Part shown: in pieces, positions 18,413-26,117 of the stretch
Position numbering within the stretch: position 1 is the stretch's first letter
Layout: every line of letters begins with the position of its first letter
Source of the DNA: Ohtaekwangia koreensis
Lineage (GTDB): Bacteria > Bacteroidota > Bacteroidia > Cytophagales > Cyclobacteriaceae
Reading direction: 5' to 3'
Length of the DNA: 64,000 nucleotides
Assembly: GCF_900167975.1 (NCBI RefSeq)
Contig: NZ_FUZU01000004.1
Span: 248,001 to 312,000, forward strand
Translations under genes and position numbers: made by a program
The notes under the pieces: model-generated
What the model was told of the DNA's origin: nothing
Databases searched by the model: none
The model's input: the letters and a program-made list of their open reading frames with translations, nothing else

Positions 18413-20896
18413 ATGCGAAGTATTGTTATTCTTATACTGACAGTTACTATATCCTTAAAATCTTTTGGACAAAATCCGATTGTAACCGCACCTCCGGATA
18501 CAACGGCTATTTTATTCGGTCAGATTCTTCAGGACACGATCAAGCGTGATACAACAGAAACACCGTCATCGGTGCCTGCAGGAAACATGCAACTCACTGC
18601 TCCGAGTAAATACTATAGTCTGATAAAACCAAATGCGATCACACGCAAAGGTTTATTCACAGTGCACAAAGTCGATGATCAGTATTACTTTGAAATTCCC
18701 GACAGTCTTTTAGGTCGCGATCTCTTAGTAGTGAGTCGTATTGCTCAGGGTGCAGCAGGTGTACGTCAGGAGTATGTTGGATATGCAGGAGATCAGATCG
18801 GCAATACCATTATACGTTTTGAAAAAGGTCCGGCTCATAAAATATTTCTGCGAAGAATTTCTTATCAGGACAATGCCGGTGATAGTACGAACTCCATGTT
18901 CAGCGCCGTGATCCGTTCTAACCTTCAACCTTTGTCAGCAGCATTTGGTATTGGTGCATATTCGCCACGAGGTAAAGGAAGCGTTATTGATGTTACCGAC
19001 TATATAAACGGCAGCAATGATATATTCTTCTTCAGTGCCGCATCACGCAAAACCATGCACATCGGAAGTATACTTTCCAACATGAGCTATATCAAGGATA
19101 TAAAATCGTATCCGCTTAACCTGGAGATCAGAACGATCAAAACATACAACGAATCTACCAGTGATAATACCTTTACGCTGGAGCTTAACACATCTCTTGT
19201 ATTATTGCCCAAGAAGCCGATGCGAAAAAGATTCGCTGACCGAAGGGTTGGTTATTTTACGGAACGCTATACCGACTATGATGTAAATCCTCAAGGGGTT
19301 AAAGTCATCAACTATATAAAGCGCTGGCGTTTGGAACCGAAGCCTGAAGATATGGCTGCCTATAAACGTGGAGAACTTGTAGAGCCTCAGAAACCAATTA
19401 TATACTATATAGATCCGGCTACTCCCAAAAAATGGGTTCCTTATCTAGAGCAAGGCATCGAAGACTGGCAGGTCGCATTTGAAAAAGCAGGATTTAAAAA
19501 TGCGATACAAGCTCGTGAAGCACCGAGCCCGGAGGTAAATCCGGATTGGAGCCTGGAAGATTCACGTCACTCTGCTATAGTGTATAAACCTTCCGCCATC
19601 GCAAATGCTGCAGGTCCTATTATTACAGATCCACGCAGTGGTGAAATCCTGGAGAGCCATATTAACTGGTATCACAACCTCATGTCTATACTACACGACT
19701 GGTATATGGTGCAATGTGGTGCCAGTGATGTGCGTGCGCAAAGAATGAAATTTGATGATGAGTTGATGGGTGAGCTGATTCGCTCCGTTGCAGCGCATGA
19801 AGTAGGACACTCGCTGGGGCTCACGCATAACTTTGGAGCAAGCTCTACAGTACCGGTGGAAAAGTTGCGTGATCGTGCGTGGCTGGAAGAAAATGGACAC
19901 ACCCCTTCAATCATGGACTATGCGCGCTTCAATTATGTAGCGCAACCACAAGATAGTGTTACGGAGCGTGGACTTATTGCACGGATCGGTAAATATGATC
20001 TGTGGGCAATTGAATATGGCTATCGCTACTATCCCGATATACCAACTTCGGAAAATGAAATTCCTTTTTTGAATGGTGCTATTGTAGAAAAAATGAAAGA
20101 CCAGCAGCTCTGGTTTGCCTCCGAGTTTTCAACGGACGATCCACGCGTACAAACAGAAGATATAGGGGATAACGCCATGAAGGCAAGCGAATACGGAATT
20201 AAAAATCTTCAGCGCATTGTGCCCCGTCTCAATGCGTGGACGTATGTGCCGAACGAAGGCTATAAAAATCTCAATCAGCTTTATAACGGTGTCACCAATC
20301 AATATAATTATTATTTGGGACACGTCATGTCCTATATTGGTGGAACGTATGAGACCATAAAGTCATCGGAACAAATCGGGCCGGTATATCGCGTAGTACC
20401 AGCAACACTACAACGTGAAGCTCTGAACTTTTTAAATAAGAATATATTTCAGCCTCCGATGTGGTTGCTCGATACCGTTATTCTCGCGCGAACCGGTCAG
20501 AATGCCTCGCAGATTATAGCGCAGTCTCAGGAGCTGGTTTTAAATTCACTTCTAAGTTACAACACACTCACTAAACTCGCAGAGGCAGAAGCGCTATACG
20601 ATACGCGTGCTTATCGAATCATTAACTATATGGATGATCTTGACCAGATGATGTGGGCAGAGCTTAACACGCTTTCCACCATCACTGTTTACAGGCGATA
20701 TCTGCAACGATATTATGTTGATAAACTCATAGAACTTTCAAAAAATACAACGGCACTTTCAGATGCAGACGCAGTGATTAAAAATAAGTTAGGAGAAATA
20801 AAAGTGCGATTGAAGAAAGCGATACCCAAAATGAAAGATTCCATGACGGTGTTTCATCTAAAATACCTGGATGACAAACTTAGTAAGCTTCCATAA
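18413..20896 (+). CDS. Secreted zinc-dependent metalloprotease (DUF5117/DUF5118 type)
   Basis: An 827-residue secreted protease of the Bacteroidota metzincin-like group with DUF5118 and DUF5117 domains. Signal peptide ends at KSFGQNP. The N-terminal domains run to about residue 430 (KYYSLIKPNAITRKGLFTVH, FEIPDSLLGRDLLVVSRIAQG, SRKTMHIGSI). The zinc site HEVGHSLGLTHNF starts at His462 and matches HExxHxxGxxH exactly; SIMDYARFNYVAQP is the Met-turn. The C-terminal part (about 600-827) is helical. It probably works in the periplasm or on the surface; the substrate is unknown. It is a single gene with its own probable promoter. Confidence 0.93.
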   Translation: MRSIVILILTVTISLKSFGQNPIVTAPPDTTAILFGQILQDTIKRDTTETPSSVPAGNMQLTAPSKYYSLIKPNAITRKGLFTVHKVDDQYYFEIPDSLLGRDLLVVSRIAQGAAGVRQEYVGYAGDQIGNTIIRFEKGPAHKIFLRRISYQDNAGDSTNSMFSAVIRSNLQPLSAAFGIGAYSPRGKGSVIDVTDYINGSNDIFFFSAASRKTMHIGSILSNMSYIKDIKSYPLNLEIRTIKTYNESTSDNTFTLELNTSLVLLPKKPMRKRFADRRVGYFTERYTDYDVNPQGVKVINYIKRWRLEPKPEDMAAYKRGELVEPQKPIIYYIDPATPKKWVPYLEQGIEDWQVAFEKAGFKNAIQAREAPSPEVNPDWSLEDSRHSAIVYKPSAIANAAGPIITDPRSGEILESHINWYHNLMSILHDWYMVQCGASDVRAQRMKFDDELMGELIRSVAAHEVGHSLGLTHNFGASSTVPVEKLRDRAWLEENGHTPSIMDYARFNYVAQPQDSVTERGLIARIGKYDLWAIEYGYRYYPDIPTSENEIPFLNGAIVEKMKDQQLWFASEFSTDDPRVQTEDIGDNAMKASEYGIKNLQRIVPRLNAWTYVPNEGYKNLNQLYNGVTNQYNYYLGHVMSYIGGTYETIKSSEQIGPVYRVVPATLQREALNFLNKNIFQPPMWLLDTVILARTGQNASQIIAQSQELVLNSLLSYNTLTKLAEAEALYDTRAYRIINYMDDLDQMMWAELNTLSTITVYRRYLQRYYVDKLIELSKNTTALSDADAVIKNKLGEIKVRLKKAIPKMKDSMTVFHLKYLDDKLSKLP

Positions 20897-20954
20897 TTTT
20901 TTCACTCTAATTTTTAGCTGACAAAATTCTTCACTTATCCAAAAGTGTAGAAAA

Positions 20955-20974
20955 CAAACCATCATTGTGGTTTG
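20955..20974 (+). other. Hairpin upstream of the baeRF gene
   Basis: A seven-base perfect stem (CAAACCA / TGGTTTG) with six-base loop in the 151-base gap before the next gene. No T tract follows, so it is either the end of the metalloprotease transcript or an operator-like element. Confidence 0.35.
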
Positions 20975-21047
20975 AAGCGCTATGTATATATTCTTTAATA
21001 AGAAGCCGGTATAATAATTTACCCATCTCTTCCTAAACACTTTTATT

Positions 21048-22538
21048 ATGGGAAAAGACAGAGAAGGGAAATTCCATCCGGCAAAAGGGAAGCCTACGGG
21101 TTATGGCAAAGAGAATAGTGTTGAATTGCATTTCAAAGAAGATGGTGCATTAGACCAGTATCTTGAAACTGCTGAGAAATATACTGATGGGCAGGAAGAA
21201 ATGCCTGCCAACGTGAGAGTACGACACCCGAATCGCAATGTCGACAAGCATGTGGAATATGCTGAAGACGGCAAACCGAATAAACGCTTTGGAAAAAGTT
21301 CTTCCGCAAAAACTTCAAATACATCTTCTGATCGCAATACACTCAACGGTTCTGAAAGTGTACCAACGGAGGGGCTGGAGCTTTCCGGGATTTTGACGAA
21401 GCCTTTATTTGAAGAGCTTGCAAACCATAAGGCCGATATATATATAACGGCCTATCTGCAGACACACGCTGCTGGTGTTGAAGTGAATGGAAAACAGGAC
21501 ATTATTGCATTCAAAAATGTTCTTCAACAGATTTCATCACAGTTGAAGCAAAATGGTGTGAATGAAAATACCATTACCAGTATGCTAACTCCTGGATATG
21601 ATCTTGTAAAGGATGATACATTCTGGAATAATCAGCAAGCAGGCCTGGCGTTGTTTATATCGGATAATTTGTTCCGCTATGTGAAGCTGCCCATCGCCCC
21701 TTCCGAAGGTCTATTGATGGGGCCATCGTTTTTCCTGAATCCGCTGATTCCGCTGATGACCACACGCGAGTATTTTTACTTGCTGGTAATCAGTAAAAAA
21801 CAATCGAAACTGTTTAAAGTAGATGCGTTTGGCATTCAATACATAGATATACCTGAGATACCAAATGGTATAGATGATGTAGTTCATTTCGAGGAGAAAG
21901 ACGATCAGCAATTATGGAGAACCGGAAGCAGCGGTGGTGGTGGCGGAGCAAACTACCATGGTATAGGAGCCGGTAAACCTGATGAAAAAGAAAATATAGC
22001 GCTATACCTGGAAGAAGTGGACGAGACGATTTGGAAAGAAATACTCCATGACGAAAATGTTCCCTTGTTGCTTGCCGGAGTAGATTATTTGCTACCGATC
22101 TATAAATCTGTAACCGACTATAATCATGTATGTGAGCAGACACTGATTGGAAGTTATGAACATGAAGATGTTCGCACACTGCATCAAAAAGCATTGGAAC
22201 TTATGACGCCATACTTCCAGGGACGTCATCAAAAAGCGCTTGCGAATTATGCAAACCAGTCTGCTACGGAACTGACATCTTCAATTCCTGCAGATGTTAT
22301 TCCTGCGGCACATTATGGTCGCATTGCACATCTCTTCATTCAGAAAGATGAACATATCTGGGGAACATTCGATGAGATGGCCAATACGCTAAACATCCAT
22401 GAGACGCAGGAAAAAAACGATGAATGTTTACTTAATAAATCCGTTATTAAAACTATACTGACGGGTGGTGAAGTACATATTCTGGAAAAAGAAAAAATGC
22501 CTGCCAACAGTAAGATTGCAGCGCTATTACGCTACTAA
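21048..22538 (+). CDS. Bacterial archaeo-eukaryotic release factor (baeRF) family protein with basic N-terminal module
   Basis: A 496-residue protein. Residues 1-110 form a polar, basic, probably unstructured module (GKDREGKFHPAKGKPTGYGKE, RHPNRNVDKH). From about 118 the sequence fits baeRF proteins, distant relatives of eRF1/Pelota found in bacteria: LSGILTKPLFEEL, GLALFISDNLFRYVKLP, YFYLLVISKKQSKLFKVDAFG, HGIGAGKPDEKENIALYLEEVD and PLLLAGVDYLLPIYKSVTDYNHV. A Gly-rich turn SGGGGG sits around residue 297-305. Known eRF1 relatives act on ribosomes, and baeRF proteins are proposed to rescue ribosomes or silence them under stress; that is not proven. It is 12 bases upstream of an SDR gene and should share its transcript. 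Confidence 0.82.
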   Translation: MGKDREGKFHPAKGKPTGYGKENSVELHFKEDGALDQYLETAEKYTDGQEEMPANVRVRHPNRNVDKHVEYAEDGKPNKRFGKSSSAKTSNTSSDRNTLNGSESVPTEGLELSGILTKPLFEELANHKADIYITAYLQTHAAGVEVNGKQDIIAFKNVLQQISSQLKQNGVNENTITSMLTPGYDLVKDDTFWNNQQAGLALFISDNLFRYVKLPIAPSEGLLMGPSFFLNPLIPLMTTREYFYLLVISKKQSKLFKVDAFGIQYIDIPEIPNGIDDVVHFEEKDDQQLWRTGSSGGGGGANYHGIGAGKPDEKENIALYLEEVDETIWKEILHDENVPLLLAGVDYLLPIYKSVTDYNHVCEQTLIGSYEHEDVRTLHQKALELMTPYFQGRHQKALANYANQSATELTSSIPADVIPAAHYGRIAHLFIQKDEHIWGTFDEMANTLNIHETQEKNDECLLNKSVIKTILTGGEVHILEKEKMPANSKIAALLRY

Positions 22539-22550
22539 AAAAATTATATT

Positions 22551-23420
22551 ATGGAAACAACACTGATCAAAGATCCCGCTGACATCAAACCTCAGCATCA
22601 GGACCGGCAACCCGGAATTGAAAGTGAAATGTCGCCACGTCCTATATATGATACGGATGATGAAGGCTATGGACGTTTGCGTGGAAAAGTGGCCATCATC
22701 ACTGGTGGAGACTCCGGTATAGGTCGTGCTGTTGCTATACAATTTGCCAAAGAGGGTGCAGATGTTGCAATAGCATACCTTGACGAACACGAGGATGCAC
22801 AGGAAACTGCAGATGCGATTCGGAAATATGGCAAAGAAGCTTTGCTCATTTCAACAGATGTCTCACAGGAAGTAAACTGCAAAAACATAGTTGACCAGAC
22901 GCTGGAAAAATTCAAGCATATAGATATACTCGTAAACAATGCAGCCGTTCAGTATGAACAAAAGGATGTGCAATCTATTACGGCTGAGCAATGGGAATAT
23001 ACTTTCAGGGTGAATATTTTTGCTTACTTCTATATGGTGAAATATACTGTACCATATCTTCGCGATGGCTGCAGCATTGTCAACACCGCTTCTGTTACTG
23101 CCTATAAAGGGAATCAGACACTGATGGATTACTCTTCCACGAAAGGAGCGATCATTGCTTTCACCAGGAGTTTATCGCAATCCCTGGCGGAAAAAGGAAT
23201 CCGTGTAAATGCGGTGGCACCGGGTCCGGTTTGGACACCGTTGATCCCTGCGTCATTTGATGATGAAAAGGTAGAGAAGTTTGGGAAAGACGTTCCGCTG
23301 GGAAGACCTGCACAGCCAGTAGAAATTGCTACCTCCTATGTATTCCTTGCATCGAAGGAAGGATCATTCTTCACAGGGCAAGTTTTACATCCAAACGGAG
23401 GATCGATCATTAACACATAA
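22551..23420 (+). CDS. SDR family oxidoreductase (general-stress YhdF/YdaD-like)
   Basis: A 289-residue short-chain dehydrogenase with an extended N-terminus (PQHQDRQPGIESEM) typical of the YhdF/YdaD general-stress branch. The cofactor site is TGGDSGIGRAVAIQFA, the NNAA motif is ILVNNAAVQYEQ, and the catalytic residues are Ser in NTASVTAYKG and Tyr-x-x-x-Lys in YSSTKGAI. The PGPVWTPLIPAS segment follows. These enzymes are NAD(P)H-dependent with unknown natural substrate, and in other bacteria this branch is induced by osmotic, heat or oxidative stress. It is coupled to the upstream baeRF gene (12 bases), hinting at a common stress response. Confidence 0.92.
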   Translation: METTLIKDPADIKPQHQDRQPGIESEMSPRPIYDTDDEGYGRLRGKVAIITGGDSGIGRAVAIQFAKEGADVAIAYLDEHEDAQETADAIRKYGKEALLISTDVSQEVNCKNIVDQTLEKFKHIDILVNNAAVQYEQKDVQSITAEQWEYTFRVNIFAYFYMVKYTVPYLRDGCSIVNTASVTAYKGNQTLMDYSSTKGAIIAFTRSLSQSLAEKGIRVNAVAPGPVWTPLIPASFDDEKVEKFGKDVPLGRPAQPVEIATSYVFLASKEGSFFTGQVLHPNGGSIINT

Positions 23421-23443
23421 TCTATTTCAAGATAACTCAGAAC

Positions 23444-23478
23444 AAATCACGAAGGTATATACTGCCTTCGTGATTTTC
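23444..23478. terminator. Bidirectional hairpin terminator
   Basis: A 12-base perfect stem AAATCACGAAGG / CCTTCGTGATTT with a nine-base loop lies exactly between the convergent stops at 23420 and 23481. The stem ends in AAA and TTT, giving a short T tract on each strand. Confidence 0.8.
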
Positions 23479-23480
23479 AT

Positions 23481-24185
23481 TTATAGCGCTACCTCCAGTA
23501 AGAAAATGATGGCGTCATTGGACAACGCTTCGAATTCAACTTGCTCTACATTCCATAACGCTAATCCGTCATGGCCATGAAGCAGCCTGTTCGCTACCTC
23601 GAAGGCGCCTTCTACTATAAAAACGAAAACACCATTCGCAGAATTCTTTGGAGTATATATGCCTTCTTCTCTCCCTTTGTATTTACCGATATAAGGTGTA
23701 ACGCGTTGCTGCCCTCCTTCCGATGCAGCCAATGGAATCAAGCTATTTTTACTATGCTCCAGATCAAGTTCAATTTTTAAGGGTTCGACACGATCGCCAG
23801 CAGGATGCATATACCACACTTCTAAAAAGTTGATCAATTCGTCTTCGTAAGGATTCATCATCTCAATAACCGAATCTTTTACAACGGAAAGTATAGCCAC
23901 CTCGCCTGCGTCCACTATTCCTTCTTTGTAACCGGGTATGGTATATTTCAAGGCACCAACAATCGGCAGTATTAAAACCGTGGCATCGTCCTTGGCCAAG
24001 CGGCTTATTGTCCTCCCTCCTTTCAATGTATTTTCATTCAATGTATTTAAACTTCCGAAAGGAGTTCTGTTCTCGTTGAAATACTTTCCATAATTAAATA
24101 CGTGAAAACTTCGGAACCAATCCTCTTGTGTGCAACCCCGTTGATTGGAGAGATATATAGTTGCTTTGGTCTTCGATATCATCAC
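23481..24185 (-). CDS. Pirin-like bicupin lacking the usual metal-binding residues
   Basis: A 234-residue bicupin. The N-terminal pirin signature is recognisable (GCTQEDWFRSFHVFNYGKYFN, residues about 18-38, then FGSLNTLNENTLKGG), and so is the cupin strand order (GALKYTIPG, VDAGEVAILSV, NFLEVWYMHPAGDRVEP). The metal-binding segment of pirins, HPHxxxE, is replaced by GRTISRLAKDD, and the later HSE motif by IEMMNPYEDE. All His ligands are thus absent from the first cupin, so quercetinase-type iron catalysis is improbable. It may be a binding or regulatory relative. Last gene of a three-gene operon, 5 bases after the preceding stop. Confidence 0.8.
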   Translation of the reverse strand: MMISKTKATIYLSNQRGCTQEDWFRSFHVFNYGKYFNENRTPFGSLNTLNENTLKGGRTISRLAKDDATVLILPIVGALKYTIPGYKEGIVDAGEVAILSVVKDSVIEMMNPYEDELINFLEVWYMHPAGDRVEPLKIELDLEHSKNSLIPLAASEGGQQRVTPYIGKYKGREEGIYTPKNSANGVFVFIVEGAFEVANRLLHGHDGLALWNVEQVEFEALSNDAIIFLLEVAL

Positions 24186-24190
24186 ACAAA

Positions 24191-24799
24191 TTAAGCGTTG
24201 ATAGATTGCACAGGAACGTCTACCGGCTGAACATTTTTCAACTGAAACGAACTGACACTGAGGTACGGACGTAAAGCGAGCATGTCTGTATCGATAAACT
24301 GTCCTGTATGCATTGCTTCCAGTTGATCTCCGGTTGCCAGCAACAACTGGTTACCGATAGTATCAATCCACGTCATCACTTCGCTATAAAAATGTATCGC
24401 CACCCTATGCTGGCTTTGGTCTTTTACATGTGATTGTAGAATTTCAAATCTGAAATTCTTGAAAGGAAGAAACAATTTACCAGATCCGTTTACAACATCG
24501 GGTATACGTTCATTGAGTTGCCGTAAATAACCAATAGCTGCAGTGCTTACCAGGTAATGAAGTTTGTCTGCTTTCGGATCGTTCTCAAGGATCTCGCGAA
24601 ATGTTAAAAACTTCTGTTGTTGATTGAAGTACTGCGACTGCATGAAAAATTCTTTATAAGTATCCTCAAACACATACTTGTCCCACACACCTGCCGATGA
24701 TACATCTATTATCTTCGAATAGCACAATCGTATCAAACCTTTTACCATAGATATAGTATATATACCAGTCTTTTTCAAATATTGAAGACCAGTGATCAA
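24191..24799 (-). CDS. Conserved-looking protein of unknown function in the dioxygenase operon
   Basis: A 202-residue soluble protein I do not recognise. It is predicted mostly helical (EILENDPKADKLHYLVSTAAIGYLRQL) with a central strand-rich part (KLFLPFKNFRFEILQSHVK) and a second helical part (VAIHFYSEVMTWIDTIGNQLLLATGDQL). There is no signal peptide, no Cys pattern and no obvious catalytic motif. The start at 24799 fits the 7-base gap to the previous gene; an ATG at 24748 is the alternative. Its place between an intradiol dioxygenase and a pirin-like protein, with gaps of 7 and 5 bases, says it works with them, but the role is open. Confidence 0.72.
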   Translation of the reverse strand: MITGLQYLKKTGIYTISMVKGLIRLCYSKIIDVSSAGVWDKYVFEDTYKEFFMQSQYFNQQQKFLTFREILENDPKADKLHYLVSTAAIGYLRQLNERIPDVVNGSGKLFLPFKNFRFEILQSHVKDQSQHRVAIHFYSEVMTWIDTIGNQLLLATGDQLEAMHTGQFIDTDMLALRPYLSVSSFQLKNVQPVDVPVQSINA

Positions 24800-24806
24800 A
24801 AGAAAA

Positions 24807-25493
24807 TTAAGCGTTCACCACGATGGTGTGCGTAAGTACATACCCATCCGTAACATTGCCGGTTACAGTGGCCAGTTCGTTTGCTATTGAATCTGAAAAA
24901 ATAGAATCAGCGGCGTTGGATGTATCTTGTTTTCCCTTGGTATAGTACTGTGTCGCGGTAGTATATACGGTGTCCGTTACATCAGCAGGAAATGCAATCT
25001 GTGTAACCAGCAGTGAAGTTCCGCTGGCATTATAAATATGAACGTGAATGTGTGGTGCCCGCGATGGGTACCATCCCGGAAATATAGAGGTAAACCCTAC
25101 GAGGCCATTACTATCCGTTGTTTGTCTGCCACGAAGAAAATGCACTGCTGTGAAATTCACGGTCTGCATGGTAGTACCTCCGTATTCGGAATAATAACCA
25201 TCTTTATCACAATGCCAGATGTCTACAATAGCATCTGCCAAAGGAGCACAATCATTGTTTTTATTTTGGATGATAATTTTTATTGTGAATGGCACACCCG
25301 TTCTGTCGGAACGAATGTCAACGAGCTCTAATGACGATGGATCTTTCGTAGGAAACGGACCCGCTGTCTCGGATGATGTGGACGTGCAGTCTCCTACATT
25401 TGTTGCTTCATCATCGTCACTGCTGCAAGCGTGGAGCAAAGGAACAATCAGACTGCTCATTCCAAGACGCTTCAAAAATTCTTTTCGTTCCAT
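24807..25493 (-). CDS. Exported lipoprotein intradiol ring-cleavage dioxygenase
   Basis: A 228-residue intradiol (protocatechuate/catechol-type) dioxygenase. The N-terminus MERKEFLKRLGMSSLIVPLL plus HACSSDDDE is a lipobox-type signal (Cys at about 23), so the enzyme is exported. Fe(III) ligands are present: a Tyr in DKDGYYSEYGG and Tyr, His, His in PGWYPSRAPHIHVHIY. The beta-sandwich core starts at ADAIVDIWHCDKDG. Soluble catechol dioxygenases are cytoplasmic; exported ones of this sort occur in Bacteroidota, fungi and arthropods and act on aromatic diols outside the cell. It is first in an operon with an unknown protein and a pirin-like protein. Confidence 0.9.
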   Translation of the reverse strand: MERKEFLKRLGMSSLIVPLLHACSSDDDEATNVGDCTSTSSETAGPFPTKDPSSLELVDIRSDRTGVPFTIKIIIQNKNNDCAPLADAIVDIWHCDKDGYYSEYGGTTMQTVNFTAVHFLRGRQTTDSNGLVGFTSIFPGWYPSRAPHIHVHIYNASGTSLLVTQIAFPADVTDTVYTTATQYYTKGKQDTSNAADSIFSDSIANELATVTGNVTDGYVLTHTIVVNA

Positions 25494-25544
25494 AGGGTAA
25501 TATAGTTTAGAAGTTTATTCGTGGTTCAGTTCACGTCATACAAC

Positions 25545-25697
25545 TCAATTGGGCCTTATGCCCAAAAGCATCAATATCTTCCTTTCATTTTGTGTATAAC
25601 GATTTGGTAAGCCGATTTCTTTCCAATCAGCACTAAAATGAGGTGAATACTTCTTTTTCTTCGGTGACTTCGCAACCGCAACCTCAGTTGAATTCAA
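25545..25697 (-). CDS. Possible small basic protein or gene remnant
   Basis: A 50-codon frame (TTG start at 25697, TGA at 25545) encodes a Lys-rich, Trp- and Tyr-containing peptide: VAVAKSPKKKKYSPHFSADW, then KEIGLPNRYTQNERKILMLL, then GIRPN. The composition looks protein-like rather than random, but there is no ATG, no ribosome binding site and no family I recognise; an in-frame TAA lies 18 bases before the TTG. It may be the C-terminal relic of a decayed gene. Confidence 0.22.
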   Translation of the reverse strand: MNSTEVAVAKSPKKKKYSPHFSADWKEIGLPNRYTQNERKILMLLGIRPN

Positions 25698-25965
25698 ACC
25701 AGGTGTCGCAGATTACTTTTTAACAAACAATTGAGAACCATAGAGCATGCGAATTACAGCCCCTGTATCCTGGAGAGGAAGCAGGAAGTATATATTCACA
25801 GTATAGGAGAATCACACTGTAACCATGCCTCCGCTTGCACGCACTCTCAATAGTAATTTTCAAAACAAACTCATCACTACAATTTAGATTTATTTTTAAC
25901 AGTCTCTGTCATGATTGGATGATTGAGACACATGTACAATTTAAGACATTCACATTCATTATTTT

Positions 25966-25996
25966 TTTGAAGATTAGGTGCTTTCATCTATATTTA
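25966..25996 (+). promoter_or_regulatory. Candidate promoter of the hybrid-kinase operon
   Basis: TTTG at 25966-25969, exactly 19 bases, then TATATTTA at 25989-25996. It matches the Bacteroidota TTTG-N19-TAnnTTTG promoter at all but the last position. It implies a leader of about 115 bases before the ATG at 26118. Confidence 0.55.
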
Positions 25997-26117
25997 TAAT
26001 TGACCGTTCAATGGTCTATCTGGTATTTGAGAATCTTTACGGTGAATAGCGAATCACCTGTGCTTTAGCCGGTGGGTTGTGCCCTGATTTATTATTAATT
26101 TATTGATTCAACATGCT

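Larger units (their letters stand above)
25494..26117. other. 624-base intergenic region between divergent genes
   Basis: Separates the dioxygenase operon from the hybrid-kinase operon. It holds a hairpin (TTGGGC / GCCCAA, 25549-25565), a possible 50-residue basic open frame on the minus strand (25545-25697), and near its right end a good promoter for the kinase. Nothing else in it is assigned. Confidence 0.6.

Noticed and set aside
25549-25565. TTGGGC / GCCCAA hairpin as a terminator
   Set aside because: Six-base stem without a T tract on either strand and no gene ending next to it.
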